Shown: piece by piece, positions 52,954-61,812 of the stretch
Position numbering within the stretch: position 1 is the first letter of the stretch
Layout of the letters: each line of letters starts with the position of its first letter
DNA from: Pseudomonas sp. MPC6
GTDB lineage: Bacteria > Pseudomonadota > Gammaproteobacteria > Pseudomonadales > Pseudomonadaceae
Length of the DNA stretch: 64,000 bases
Reading direction: 5' to 3'
Assembly: GCF_006094435.1 (NCBI RefSeq)
Contig: NZ_CP034783.1
Location: forward strand, 1,143,001 to 1,207,000
Program-made: the position numbers and the translations under genes
Notes under the pieces: model-generated
What the model saw: the letters and a program-made list of their open reading frames with translations, nothing else
Database searches by the model: none
Told to the model about the DNA's origin: nothing

Positions 52954-55470
52954 TCAGCTCAGAGGCCATTGCTGGTGACAGGCGCGACGCACGGCCGCGG
53001 CACTGCTCAGCTTGAGCAAGTCCTGGCTGAAGCGTCGGCATTCGGCGGCGTCGAGGTGACGGACGCGATCCTTGATTTCACCGATCTGCACCGGGCTCAC
53101 CGACAACTCGCTGACACCCAGACCGATCAGTACCGGCGTCGCCAGGGGGTCAGAGGCGAGCGCCCCGCAGACCCCGACCCAACGGTGATGCACCGCCGCA
53201 CCGGCACAGGTCTGGGCGATCAGTCGTAGCAGCGCCGGGTGCAAAGCATCGACCCGCGAGGCGAGACCGGCGTGGTCACGGTCCATGGCCAGGGTGTACT
53301 GGGACAAATCGTTGGTGCCGATGGACAGGAAGTCCGCATGCTCTGCCAGCTGTTCGGCCAGCAACGCGGCGGCCGGCACTTCGATCATCACCCCCAGCTC
53401 CGGGCGCTGAGTGAGCTCAAGCTCAGTGCACAGAGCGTCGAGGCGCTGGCGGATGTGGAGCAGCTCATCGACTTCGGTGACCATCGGCAACAGGATCCGG
53501 CAACGGGCCAGCGGGCAGACATGCAGCAGAGCGCGCAGTTGCTGATCCAGCAGTTCCGGCCGAACTTGAGCCATGCGAATGCCGCGCAGACCGAGCACCG
53601 GATTCGCTTCGGCGGGAAGGGGCAGATAGTCCAGTTGCTTGTCGCCACCGACGTCGATGGTGCGGATGATCACCGACTTGTCGCCCATGGCATCGAGCAC
53701 GGCTTGATAGGCGAGGCGCTGTTCCTCTTCGTCCGGTGCGGTGTTGCGGTCCACAAACAGGAATTCGGTACGCAGCAGGCCTACGCCGTCGGCGCCATTG
53801 GCCAGCGCGTCAGCCGCTTCAGTGCTGGAGGCGACGTTGGCGGCGACTTCGATCTGCACGCCGTCGCGGGTCAGCGCCGGGGTGTGCGCCTGAGTCTGTT
53901 GTGCGGCACGACGTTGTTGATGATCGAGTTGCGCCTGACGGACCTCGGCCAAGCGTGCACTGCCGGGCATCCATTCGAGACGCCCGCCATCGGCATCCAG
54001 TACCACCGACTGGCCTTGTTGCTGATCCAGCAGTGTTGAGCCCAGTGCCACCAGGCATGGCAAGCCTTTGCCCCGAGCGAGAATCGCGACATGGGAAGTT
54101 GCGCCACCCTCGACCATGCACAACCCGGCGACACCTTGCGCGCTCAGTTGCAACAGATCGGACGGGGTCAGTTCATGGGCAGCAACGATAGCCCCGGCGG
54201 GCACGTCGTAATGCCAGGTTTCACCGAGCAGGGCGCGCAACACCCGTTGCTTGAGATCGCGCAGGTCGTTGGCGCGTTCGGCCAGCAGTGGGCTGCCCAG
54301 TTGCTGCAGCACCTCGCACTGCGCGTCGATCGATCGACACCAGGCATGGGTCGCGGCCATGCCCTGGTCAATGGACCGATTGGCGGCGTCGAGCAACGCC
54401 GGGTCTTCGAGCAACGCGAGGTGAGCGGCGAAGATCGCTTCCTCGGCGGTGTTCTTGTGCTTTTTGGCCCGGGCCAGGGTGCTGTCGATTTCGCTGCGGA
54501 CTTGGTTCCGCGCAGTGTCGAGGGCTTGCAGTTGTTGCTCGGGATCATGGTTGCCGGCGTCCACCGGCAGGCTGATCGCGTTCAGGCGAAACATTGGCCC
54601 GCCGACCAGGCCGGGCGCGGCGCAGACGCCGTGCAGCACGCCCGCTTCTGCCGCACGTTTATGCTGGGCAATGGGTGTCGGCGCCATGGCATGGCTGTCT
54701 TCGGCCAGCGCTGTGGACAATGCGGCCAATATCGCTTGCACGGCCGCTTCGGCGTCCGGGCCCCGACAACTGACCTGAACTTCGTCGTGCTCGCCGACGG
54801 CCAGACCCATCAGCCCGATCAAGCTGTCGCAGGTCGCCGATTTACCGCCGAAATGCAGTCGGGATTTACTCTTGAAGCCTTGCGCCGTCTGCCGGATCAG
54901 CGCCGCCGGCCGGGCGTGCAATCCGCCGCGATGGGCGATGCGGATGTGGCCATGGATTTCTTCTCCCTGCACGTCCACTTCAGCCTGCGCACCCATTGGG
55001 TGGCGGCGAATGATGTGCAGCAGCGGTTCACCCACCTTGACCGACTTCAAGGTGATCGCTCGTACCTGGAAGTCCTGGCTGTTGGTCAGGATCATCAGGC
55101 TGACCAGGCTTTTGCACTGCTGCGCGACCTGGTCCAGGTCGTAGCGCAACAGCGGCTCGCCGTTGGCGACTCGCGCACCTTCCTTGACCAGCATGGAGAA
55201 GCCTTGGCCCTGCAACTCGACCGTGTCCAGGCCCAGGTGGAGCAATAGTTCGGCGCCATTGTCGGCGCGCAGGGTCACGGCATGGCCGGTACGGGCCACA
55301 TGCACCACCACGCCGGCGCAGGGGGCGTGAAGGGTGTCGTTCAGCGGATCGATGGCGATTCCGTCACCCATGGCGCCGCTGGCGAACACCGGGTCAGGGA
55401 CATCGACGAGCGTGAGCACCGGGCCGCTGAGCGGGGCGCTGAGGGTCAGCTCTTTATTGTTGTTGTGCAT
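52954..55470 (-). CDS. nagF: Multiphosphoryl transfer protein EIIA-HPr-EI
   Basis: This 838-residue fusion has an EIIA-glucose-type domain (about 10-145) with active H78 in ELLLHLGLDTVEL. HPr (about 172-260) has H185 in RGGLHARPA. Enzyme I (about 275-830) has H460 in GGATSHVAILAR and the PEP-binding part (LLRTEFLF; LGVMIEVPAA). It carries the complete phosphorelay from PEP to NagE in one chain, so this PTS does not need general EI and HPr. It starts 43 bp after the SIS gene region's REP pair and ends 29 bp before nagE. Confidence 0.94.
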   Translation of the reverse strand: MHNNNKELTLSAPLSGPVLTLVDVPDPVFASGAMGDGIAIDPLNDTLHAPCAGVVVHVARTGHAVTLRADNGAELLLHLGLDTVELQGQGFSMLVKEGARVANGEPLLRYDLDQVAQQCKSLVSLMILTNSQDFQVRAITLKSVKVGEPLLHIIRRHPMGAQAEVDVQGEEIHGHIRIAHRGGLHARPAALIRQTAQGFKSKSRLHFGGKSATCDSLIGLMGLAVGEHDEVQVSCRGPDAEAAVQAILAALSTALAEDSHAMAPTPIAQHKRAAEAGVLHGVCAAPGLVGGPMFRLNAISLPVDAGNHDPEQQLQALDTARNQVRSEIDSTLARAKKHKNTAEEAIFAAHLALLEDPALLDAANRSIDQGMAATHAWCRSIDAQCEVLQQLGSPLLAERANDLRDLKQRVLRALLGETWHYDVPAGAIVAAHELTPSDLLQLSAQGVAGLCMVEGGATSHVAILARGKGLPCLVALGSTLLDQQQGQSVVLDADGGRLEWMPGSARLAEVRQAQLDHQQRRAAQQTQAHTPALTRDGVQIEVAANVASSTEAADALANGADGVGLLRTEFLFVDRNTAPDEEEQRLAYQAVLDAMGDKSVIIRTIDVGGDKQLDYLPLPAEANPVLGLRGIRMAQVRPELLDQQLRALLHVCPLARCRILLPMVTEVDELLHIRQRLDALCTELELTQRPELGVMIEVPAAALLAEQLAEHADFLSIGTNDLSQYTLAMDRDHAGLASRVDALHPALLRLIAQTCAGAAVHHRWVGVCGALASDPLATPVLIGLGVSELSVSPVQIGEIKDRVRHLDAAECRRFSQDLLKLSSAAAVRRACHQQWPLS

Positions 55471-55513
55471 GGCTCGGTCTCATCAATAAAAACTACGGAT
55501 CGGATCATCGCGC

Positions 55514-55604
55514 CCCTGTAGGCGCTGGCTTGCCAGCGAAGAGGCCCTTGAGGCAAGCGTCGTCGTTGAGGCCGCCTTCGCTGGCAAGCCAGCTCCTGCA
55601 GGGG
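55514..55604. repeat. REPIN inside the nag operon
   Basis: Arms CTGTAGGCGCTGGCTTGCCA and its complement lie between the SIS gene stop and nagF start, where they could tune relative expression. Confidence 0.82.
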
Positions 55605-55625
55605 GGGATTCGTTCGGTATTTGAG

Positions 55626-56648
55626 TTAGTGGGTGCGCGTGACTTTGCTCAAGTGGCGCGGCTGGTCCGGGTCCATGCCTCGGGCGACCGCCAGACCGGC
55701 AGCCATGACGTAGAAACTCTGGATCGCCAGGATCGGGTCGAGAGCCGGATGTTCGGCGCGGGTCAGGGTGAGGTCGCGTTCGATGACATCCTCCGGGGCC
55801 GCCAGCAATACCCGGGCGCCGCGCTGGCGCATGTCGGCAGCGAAACTCAATAACCCGGCCTGCTCGGCACCGCGCGGGGCGAATACCAGCAATGGATAGT
55901 GCTCATCGATCAAGGCCATCGGGCCGTGACGGACTTCGGCGCTGCTGAAGGCTTCGGCCTGGATCGCCGAGGTTTCCTTGAATTTCAGCGCCGCTTCCTG
56001 GGCGATGGCGAAACCGGCGCCACGGCCGATCACCATCAGGCGCTGGCAATCGCGCAGGGCGTCGATGGCCAGGCTCCAGTCCTGTCGTGCCGCCTCGCGC
56101 AGGCCTTCCGGCAGGGCCAGGCCGGCTTCCAGCAACTCCGCATCTTGTTTCCAGTGCGCGACCAGCCGGGCGCTGGCGCTGAGGGTGGCAATGAAACTCT
56201 TGGTCGCGGCGACGCTGCTTTCGATGCCGGCGCACAGCGGCAGGCTGAATTCGCAGGCCGCTTCCAGTGGCGAACTCTCGGCGTTGACCATCGAAATGCT
56301 CAGGGCGCCGCGCTTGCGCAGCAGGCGCAGGCTGTTCACCAGATCCGGACTTTGCCCGGACTGCGAGAAAGCGAAGGCCACCTGGCCGCTGACCTTCAGC
56401 GGCGCCTGTTGCATGGTCACCACCGACATCGGCAACGACGCCACCGGAATGCCCAGTTGCTGCATGGTCAGGTAGGCGAAGTAACTGGCCGCATGGTCGG
56501 AACTGCCGCGGGCGACCGTCATCGCCACTTGCGGCGGCTGACGACGCAGGCGTCCGGCGATCTCGATCATCTGCGGGTCGAGGTGTTGCAGTTGGGCTTG
56601 CACGGCCTCGAACGAGGACAGCGCCTCTTCAAGCATTTTTGAAGTCAA
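55626..56648 (-). CDS. SIS-domain glucosamine-6-phosphate deaminase (NagB-II/GlmS2 type)
   Basis: This 340-residue protein has two SIS phosphosugar-binding domains like the isomerase half of GlmS (VARGSSDHAASYFAYLTMQ; FAFSQSGQSPDLVNSLR; ALKFKETSAIQAEAFSSAEVRHGP). It lacks the glutaminase domain. In nag operons this type replaces hexameric NagB, converting glucosamine-6-P to fructose-6-P and ammonia. The TTG at 56648 has GGAGAAG 4 bp upstream. An ATG at 56636 is the alternative. It overlaps nagA by 20 bp. Confidence 0.88.
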   Translation of the reverse strand: MTSKMLEEALSSFEAVQAQLQHLDPQMIEIAGRLRRQPPQVAMTVARGSSDHAASYFAYLTMQQLGIPVASLPMSVVTMQQAPLKVSGQVAFAFSQSGQSPDLVNSLRLLRKRGALSISMVNAESSPLEAACEFSLPLCAGIESSVAATKSFIATLSASARLVAHWKQDAELLEAGLALPEGLREAARQDWSLAIDALRDCQRLMVIGRGAGFAIAQEAALKFKETSAIQAEAFSSAEVRHGPMALIDEHYPLLVFAPRGAEQAGLLSFAADMRQRGARVLLAAPEDVIERDLTLTRAEHPALDPILAIQSFYVMAAGLAVARGMDPDQPRHLSKVTRTH

Positions 56649-57735
56649 TGTCTTCTCCTTCGACCATGACGGCGGTCAGTGTGAGTGTGCGATCGAGCCG
56701 CACGCAGTCGGCCCAGCTGCCAGGTGCAAGGCGGCCGCGTTCTTGAAGGCCGAGGTAGTCGGCGGGAAATTGCGAAAGACGTTGCGAGGCCTCGGCGATC
56801 GGCAGGCCGATCTTCACCAGGTTGCGCAGGGCCTGGTCCATGGTCAGGGTGCTGCCGGCCAGGGTTCCGTCAGGCAGACGCACACCGCCCAGGCATTTGG
56901 TGACGGTGTGGCTGCCGAGCTTGTATTCACCGTCGGGCATGCCCGCGGCGGCGGTGGAATCGGTGACGCAATACAGGCACGGGATCGAACGCAGAGCCAC
57001 GCGGATGGCGCCGGGGTGGACGTGCAGCAAGTCGGGAATCAGCTCGGCATATTTCGCATGAGCCAGCGCCGCGCCGACGATGCCCGGCTCGCGGTGATGC
57101 AGCGGGCTCATGGCGTTGTACAGGTGGGTGAAACTGGTCGCACCGGCCTCCAGCGCCGCCACGCCTTCCTCGTAACTGCCGAGGGTGTGGCCGATTTGCA
57201 TGCGTACTCCGCGACTGCTGAGGCTGCGGATCAAAGCGTCGTGACCGGCAATTTCCGGGGCGATGGTGATGACGCGGATCGGTGCCAGCGCCAGGTATTC
57301 TTCGACTTCGGCCATCAACGCGGTGTGGGCAAAGTTCGGTTGGGCCCCGAGTTTGCCGGGGTTGATGTACGGACCTTCCAGATGCACGCCGAGGACTCGG
57401 GCGCTGCCTTTGGGCCGCTGCTCGCAAAACTCGCCGACGTCTTTGAGTACACGGGAGATCTCTTCGCCCGGTGCGGTCATGGTGGTGGCCAGCAGCGACG
57501 TGGTGCCGAAACGCACATGGGTTCTGGTGATGGTCTCGAAGGCGGTTGCACCTTCCATGATGTCTTTGCCGCCACCGCCGTGAACGTGCAGGTCGATGAA
57601 GCCCGGTAGCAGGTAAGGCAAGTCATTGTCCGCCGGATCGCAAGGCTGGCCTTCGATGGACACGACCCTGCCGTGTTGATGGATCAGCCGGCCGCGAACC
57701 CAGCCGTGGGCGGTGAGGATGTTGTCTTCGGACAT
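56629..57735 (-). CDS. nagA: N-acetylglucosamine-6-phosphate deacetylase
   Basis: This 368-residue amidohydrolase has the metal-site entry PGFIDLHVHGGGG, HLEGPYINPGKLGAQ, the histidines of GHTLGSYEEGVAALEAGATSFTHLYNAM, and DSTAAAGMPDGEY near the catalytic Asp. It removes acetate from GlcNAc-6-P made by the PTS. It is separated from nagQ by a 16-bp tandem repeat tract, and GAGAGAACC lies before its ATG. Confidence 0.94.
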   Translation of the reverse strand: MSEDNILTAHGWVRGRLIHQHGRVVSIEGQPCDPADNDLPYLLPGFIDLHVHGGGGKDIMEGATAFETITRTHVRFGTTSLLATTMTAPGEEISRVLKDVGEFCEQRPKGSARVLGVHLEGPYINPGKLGAQPNFAHTALMAEVEEYLALAPIRVITIAPEIAGHDALIRSLSSRGVRMQIGHTLGSYEEGVAALEAGATSFTHLYNAMSPLHHREPGIVGAALAHAKYAELIPDLLHVHPGAIRVALRSIPCLYCVTDSTAAAGMPDGEYKLGSHTVTKCLGGVRLPDGTLAGSTLTMDQALRNLVKIGLPIAEASQRLSQFPADYLGLQERGRLAPGSWADCVRLDRTLTLTAVMVEGEDIDFKNA

Positions 57736-57769
57736 GATCGGTTCTCTCGTTCAGCGGCGCGGCTTTGAG

Positions 57770-57865
57770 CGGCGAAGCTCTTTATCGGGGAAGCTCTTTA
57801 TCAACGAAGCTCTTTATCTACGGAGCTCTTTATCTACGGAGCTCTTTACCTGCGAAGCTCTGCGA
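57770..57865 (-). repeat. 16-bp tandem repeat at the nagQ 3-prime end
   Basis: On the coding strand the unit GAGCTYCGNNGATAAA occurs about six times head to tail. The first copy (GAGCTTCGCAGGTAAA) encodes the last residues and stop codon of nagQ. Each later copy repeats that stop region with small changes, and the last (GAGCTTCGCCGCTCAAA) is degenerate. The tract fills most of the gap to nagA. Confidence 0.85.
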
Positions 57866-58577
57866 CAAAATCGTAGTAGTCGTTGCGGCAGTAGGTGTCG
57901 GTGACTTCGATCGGCGTGTTGTCTTCCAGGTAGCCGACCCGGGTCATCAGCAGCATCGCGGTGCCGGGGGCGATCCCCACCAGCGCGGCGAATTCGTCCG
58001 AGGCGTTGATCGCCTGGATGTGCTGCAAGGCGCGGACTACCGGTTTACCGATGCCGTCGAGGTATTCGTAGAGGGAGTCGCCCACCGCCTGCGGCTTGGG
58101 AATAATCGTGGCGGGCAGGGTGCTCATCTCGATCGCCATCACCGTGTCATCGGCCTTGCGCAGGCGTTTGAGCCGCGCGACCTTGTCGTTGGGTGAGAGT
58201 CCCAGGCGGATCAGTTCTTCGTGGGTCGGCGGCGTGATTTCCCGCTCCAGCCATTGCGAACCGGGGACAAAGCCCTTGAGCCGCAACATCTCGCTGAAGC
58301 CTGAAAGGCGCGACAGCGGCTGCTCCAGACGCGGGGTGATAAACGTGCCGGAACCTTGATTGCGCCGGATCAGCCCTTGTTCGAACAGCACTTCCAGCGC
58401 CTTGCGTGCCGTGACGCGGGAAATGCCCAGCGTTTCGCTGAGATTGCGCTCCGACGGCATGGCCTGTTCGGCTTTCCACTGGCCGGCATGGATCGCCGCT
58501 TCCAGATTGCGCGCCAGTTGCAGGTACAGCGGCGTGGGCTGGGTATCGTCAGGGCGTAGCGCCTGGAGGTCATTCAT
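57846..58577 (-). CDS. nagQ: GntR/HutC-family repressor of GlcNAc use
   Basis: This 243-residue regulator has an N-terminal winged helix (QAMPSERNLSETLGISRVTARKALEVLFEQGLIRRNQGSGTFI, about 38-82). A C-terminal UTRA ligand domain (WLEREITPPTHEELIRLGLSPNDKVARLKRLR and on) follows. In this family GlcN-6-P or GlcNAc-6-P releases the protein from DNA. It heads the nag operon, and a direct-repeat operator sits inside its promoter. P. aeruginosa has the same gene order (PA3757-PA3761). Confidence 0.9.
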   Translation of the reverse strand: MNDLQALRPDDTQPTPLYLQLARNLEAAIHAGQWKAEQAMPSERNLSETLGISRVTARKALEVLFEQGLIRRNQGSGTFITPRLEQPLSRLSGFSEMLRLKGFVPGSQWLEREITPPTHEELIRLGLSPNDKVARLKRLRKADDTVMAIEMSTLPATIIPKPQAVGDSLYEYLDGIGKPVVRALQHIQAINASDEFAALVGIAPGTAMLLMTRVGYLEDNTPIEVTDTYCRNDYYDFVAELRR

Positions 58578-58628
58578 AGAGGGTGTCCGATGCGGATATT
58601 GGAGTGTTGTCGCCCGGTAATGCAGCGA

Positions 58629-58657
58629 AAACTAATACCACTTAAATACCATGTCAA
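58629..58657 (-). promoter_or_regulatory. nag promoter with operator filling the spacer
   Basis: On the minus strand, consensus -35 TTGACA (58657-58652) and -10 TAGTTT (58634-58629) are 17 bp apart. The whole spacer is TGGTAT-N5-TGGTAT, direct repeats 11 bp apart, matching the TGGTAT-repeat type described for NagQ regulators. The predicted transcription start is about 45 nt before nagQ. Confidence 0.65.
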
Positions 58658-58721
58658 TCAGACCACTTGGCTTGAAGCGCAGGAATACCGGGCCTTATGA
58701 GCGCCTTTATCAGGCGTCGGC

Positions 58722-58736
58722 TTTAAGTGGTATTAG
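58722..58736 (+). promoter_or_regulatory. Distal inverted copy of NagQ-like site
   Basis: TTTAAGTGGTATTAG is the exact reverse complement of 58632-58646, 75 bp away, and carries one TGGTAT half. It may be an auxiliary operator. Confidence 0.45.
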
Positions 58737-58752
58737 CGAGGGGGATTTTGAA

Positions 58753-58834
58753 AGCAAAGATCGCAGCTTGCGGCAGCTCTTACACGTGGCAGTGGTATCA
58801 CCCCGGTAGGAACTGCCGCAGGCTGCGATCTTTT
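58753..58834. repeat. Inverted repeat of AAAGATCGCAGC class
   Basis: AAAGATCGCAGC-TTGCGGCAG on the left pairs with CTGCCGCAGGCTGCGATCTTTT on the right. This is a different P. fluorescens repeat family from the REP pairs. With the operators it explains most of the 58578-58927 gap. Confidence 0.75.
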
Positions 58835-58927
58835 GATTTTATTTTTCGATGGCGACCGAAGGTAGCGGTCAAAACACGAAGCTGGAGGAGGGGCGCCACA
58901 AAAGCGCCTTTGCCAGAGAGAGGGATG

Positions 58928-59431
58928 CTACGGACGAATCTCGATCATCGTGCCATCCGGCACCAGCCCCCAGACCTCGCGCATGTCCATGTTGCGCATG
59001 GCGATGCAGCCGTCGGTCCAGTCCAGGGTGTGGAACAGGGCTTCGGGGTTGTCTTCGGTATCCGGAGTGCCGTGGATCATGATCATGCCGCCGGGTTCGA
59101 CGCCTTCGCGCCGGGCGCGGGCGGCGTCGCTGATGTTCGGGTAGGAAATGTGCATCGACAGGTTGAAACGGTCGCTGGTCTTGCGCCAGTCCACCCAGTA
59201 AAAACCTTCAGGTGTGCGTTTGTCGCCTTCCATGAGTTTCGGACCGACCGGTCTTTTTCCCAATGAAATGCGATAAGTCCTGAGCGGCTTGCCGTCGTTG
59301 ATCAATTGCAGTTGATGGGCCGACTTGAGCACCAGGACTTTTTCGACGACTTTGCCATCCAGGGTTTCCGCCGTGGAGGCCTGGGAAATAGCGACGAACG
59401 ACATGCAAAACACGGCAAGCAACCAGCGCAT
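58928..59431 (-). CDS. L,D-transpeptidase-like (YkuD) protein
   Basis: This 167-residue protein has a signal peptide (MRWLLAVFCMSFVAISQA, cleavage at about 18-21). The YkuD domain has the His motif MIMIHGTPD and catalytic Cys in DWTDGCIAMRN. The usual SHGC is TDGC here, which is a known variant. The family cross-links peptidoglycan or anchors lipoproteins from the periplasm, but single-domain members like this are often uncharacterised. Confidence 0.88.
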   Translation of the reverse strand: MRWLLAVFCMSFVAISQASTAETLDGKVVEKVLVLKSAHQLQLINDGKPLRTYRISLGKRPVGPKLMEGDKRTPEGFYWVDWRKTSDRFNLSMHISYPNISDAARARREGVEPGGMIMIHGTPDTEDNPEALFHTLDWTDGCIAMRNMDMREVWGLVPDGTMIEIRP

Positions 59432-59483
59432 TGAAACGATATCCCTGAAAGGTGTCGTGACTATTTTATTTATAGAAGGTTTT

Positions 59484-60035
59484 TTAACGGATGGCAGGTT
59501 GAGCGAGCGGCGGGATCGATTCGGACCGCACGGGGTAGGTCTCGGTCCGCCGGTCTGCGAAGTAGCATTCTAGGGTACGGCCTACCGTACGGAAAGCCAG
59601 CTCGGACCAAGGGATGTCGGCCTCTTCGAACAGTGCCACTTCCAGGCTTTCGGGGCCGGCGGCAAAATCCAGGTCCACCAGCTCGGCACGAAAGAACACG
59701 TGTACCTGACTGATGTGCGGCACGTCGATCAAGGTATAGATGCTCAGATTGCGCACCCGGGCACACGCCTCTTCAGCGGTCTCGCGAATCGCCGCCTGCT
59801 CGATGGTTTCGCCGTTCTCCATGAAGCCTGCGGGCAGGGTCCAGTAACCGAGCCTCGGCTCGATGGCGCGTCGGCACAGCAATACCTTCGAGCCCCAGAC
59901 CGGCACGCAACCGGCGACGATATTGGGGTTCTGGTAATGAATCGCATGACAGCTATCGCAGACATAACGCAGGCGCGAATCGCCTTCTGGGATGCGCTGG
60001 GTTACCGGGTTGCCGCACTGACTGCAAAATTTCAT
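59484..60035 (-). CDS. Nudix hydrolase with zinc ribbon
   Basis: This 183-residue protein starts with a four-Cys zinc ribbon (FCSQCGNPV and VCDSCHAIHY). The Nudix box GFMENGETIEQAAIRETAEEACA carries all catalytic glutamates, but the consensus Gly near its end is Cys. The layout resembles NudC-like or ADP-ribose/NADH pyrophosphatases lacking the N-terminal NudC domain. Substrate is unknown. It is divergent from the next Nudix gene, with a 146-bp gap. Confidence 0.88.
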   Translation of the reverse strand: MKFCSQCGNPVTQRIPEGDSRLRYVCDSCHAIHYQNPNIVAGCVPVWGSKVLLCRRAIEPRLGYWTLPAGFMENGETIEQAAIRETAEEACARVRNLSIYTLIDVPHISQVHVFFRAELVDLDFAAGPESLEVALFEEADIPWSELAFRTVGRTLECYFADRRTETYPVRSESIPPLAQPAIR

Positions 60036-60181
60036 GCTTGGGTTCCTGAATGCTGTGCCTATCTTGGCGTGCGGCGGTGTCAGTCGGCAAGTTGTCGTTT
60101 AGCGACATGCTGCGGTTATGGGGTTGGGCGGTCGGTTCGATTGGTGCATGATGCAAGGTAGAGAATAAGTCGAGAAGTCTC

Positions 60182-60781
60182 ATGCTGGACGAGCTACTGC
60201 ATCGAGTAAGCAACCACACCCCACGCACACTGGAAACCGACATGCGTTTTCCTGAGGCCGCGGTCCTGGTGCCCATCACTCGCAGTGATGAACCGGAACT
60301 GGTTCTGACCCTGCGCGCCAGCGGGCTTTCGACCCATGGTGGCGAAGTCGCGTTTCCCGGCGGTCGCCGCGACCCCGAAGACCCGGACCTGGTGTTCACC
60401 GCCCTGCGCGAAGCTGAAGAAGAAATCGGCCTGCCGCCGGGGCTGGTCGAAGTGATCGGCCCGCTGAGTCCGCTGATCTCCCTGCATGGCATCAAGGTCA
60501 CGCCCTATGTCGGGGTGATTCCGGACTTCGTCGACTATCAGGCCAACGATGCCGAGATTGCCGCGGTGTTCAGCGTACCCCTGGAGTTCTTCCGCACGGA
60601 CCCTCGGGAACATACCCATCGCATCGATTACCAGGGCCGCAGTTGGTACGTGCCGAGTTACCGTTATGGCGAATACAAGATCTGGGGCCTGACCGCGATC
60701 ATGATCGTGGAGTTGATCAACCTGCTTTATGACGCCAGAATCAGTCTGCACCAACCACCCAAGCGTTTTACCGACACCTGA
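60182..60781 (+). CDS. CoA pyrophosphatase-type Nudix hydrolase (NudL-like)
   Basis: This 199-residue protein has the CoA-specific UPF0035 signature around LRASGLSTHGGEVAFPGG, which precedes the Nudix helix GGRRDPEDPDLVFTALREAEEEIGL. Its substrates by family are CoA and CoA esters, giving 4-phosphopantetheine and 3,5-ADP. It is followed 66 bp later by the carbonic-anhydrase-like gene. Confidence 0.9.
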   Translation: MLDELLHRVSNHTPRTLETDMRFPEAAVLVPITRSDEPELVLTLRASGLSTHGGEVAFPGGRRDPEDPDLVFTALREAEEEIGLPPGLVEVIGPLSPLISLHGIKVTPYVGVIPDFVDYQANDAEIAAVFSVPLEFFRTDPREHTHRIDYQGRSWYVPSYRYGEYKIWGLTAIMIVELINLLYDARISLHQPPKRFTDT

Positions 60782-60847
60782 AGCCATCGTTCGAAATGGC
60801 CGAATCTTTTTTGCAAGTGAGCCTGCCTGAGCCTCGAGGGAACATAG

Positions 60848-61372
60848 ATGAAATATCGCTTGGGCGACGCCCGCGTCGAAACCCATCCACAGAGCTGGGT
60901 CGCACCCAACGCCGTACTGGTCGGCAAGGTCAAGCTGGAAGAGGGCGCCAACGTCTGGTTCAACGCCGTGCTGCGTGGCGACAACGAATTGATCCTGATC
61001 GGTAAGAACAGCAACGTCCAGGATGGCACGGTGATGCACACCGACATGGGCTACCCGCTGACCATTGGCACCGGTGTGACCATTGGCCACAACGCCATGC
61101 TCCACGGATGCACGGTCGGTGATTACAGCCTGATCGGGATTAACGCGGTGATTCTCAACGGCGCGAAAATCGGCAAGCACTGCATCATTGGCGCCAACTC
61201 GCTGATTGGCGAAGGCAAGGAGATTCCGGACGGCTCATTGGTCATGGGGTCGCCCGGCAAGGTGGTGCGCGAGTTGACCGAAGCGCAGAAGCAGATGCTG
61301 GAGGCCAGTGCCGCTCACTATGTGCATAACGCTCAGCGTTACGCCCGCGATCTGGCTGAGCAGGAACCATGA
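60848..61372 (+). CDS. Gamma-class carbonic anhydrase family protein
   Basis: This 174-residue left-handed beta-helix protein has hexapeptide repeats. The three metal-ligand histidines are visible as H64 (GTVMHTD), H81 and H86 (GHNAMLHGC). The C-terminal helix is [20 protein letters not shown]. It is YrdA/PaaY-like. CO2 hydration is possible but untested for many members. It overlaps the DUF1289 gene by 4 bp (ATGA). Confidence 0.92.
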   Translation: MKYRLGDARVETHPQSWVAPNAVLVGKVKLEEGANVWFNAVLRGDNELILIGKNSNVQDGTVMHTDMGYPLTIGTGVTIGHNAMLHGCTVGDYSLIGINAVILNGAKIGKHCIIGANSLIGEGKEIPDGSLVMGSPGKVVRELTEAQKQMLEASAAHYVHNAQRYARDLAEQEP

Positions 61373-61584
61373 ACACCGCCGAACGGCCGGTCCGATCGCC
61401 CTGTGTGAATATCTGTGCGCTGGACGAGGACGATGTGTGCACCGGGTGCCAGCGCACGGTGGAAGAGATCACGCGCTGGAGCCGGATGGACAACGAGGAG
61501 CGGCGCAGGGTGTTGGGGTTCTGTCATGAGCGGGCCAAGGCCAGTGGGATTATCTGGATGCTGCCTGCGAAATCCGATTCCTGA
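61369..61584 (+). CDS. DUF1289 protein
   Basis: This 71-residue protein has four conserved cysteines C12, C16, C24 and C27 (PCVNIC...DVCTGCQRT), which probably bind a metal. [19 protein letters not shown] is the rest of the family motif. It is translationally coupled to the gamma carbonic anhydrase gene, a link seen widely in Pseudomonas. Function is unknown. Confidence 0.9.
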   Translation: MNTAERPVRSPCVNICALDEDDVCTGCQRTVEEITRWSRMDNEERRRVLGFCHERAKASGIIWMLPAKSDS

Positions 61585-61588
61585 ACCT

Positions 61589-61689
61589 TGCAGGAGCGAG
61601 CTTGCTCGCGATGGTCGTCAACGATAACGCACCCAATCTGAATGAATGCGGTGCCTTGACGTTTCTCACGAGCAAGCTCGCTCCTACAA
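61589..61689. repeat. REPIN (GAGCGAGCTTGCTCGCGA class)
   Basis: Arms flank a spacer starting GTCGTCAACGATAACGC. It lies between the DUF1289 gene and purT. Confidence 0.85.
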
Positions 61690-61812
61690 TGTCCTCAGGT
61701 CGTCGCCAGCTGAAGCCAAAGCCTGCGGTTCATGTAAAATGCCGCGCTTTCTCCCCATGGGAAGCGCGCTTTCGCTGCAACCCTCGATGATCCGCTCCAT
61801 AGAGGACCTGAG

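Noticed and set aside
57770..57865. Possible CRISPR-like short repeats
   Set aside because: The 16-bp units are directly adjacent with no spacers and derive from the nagQ 3-prime end.
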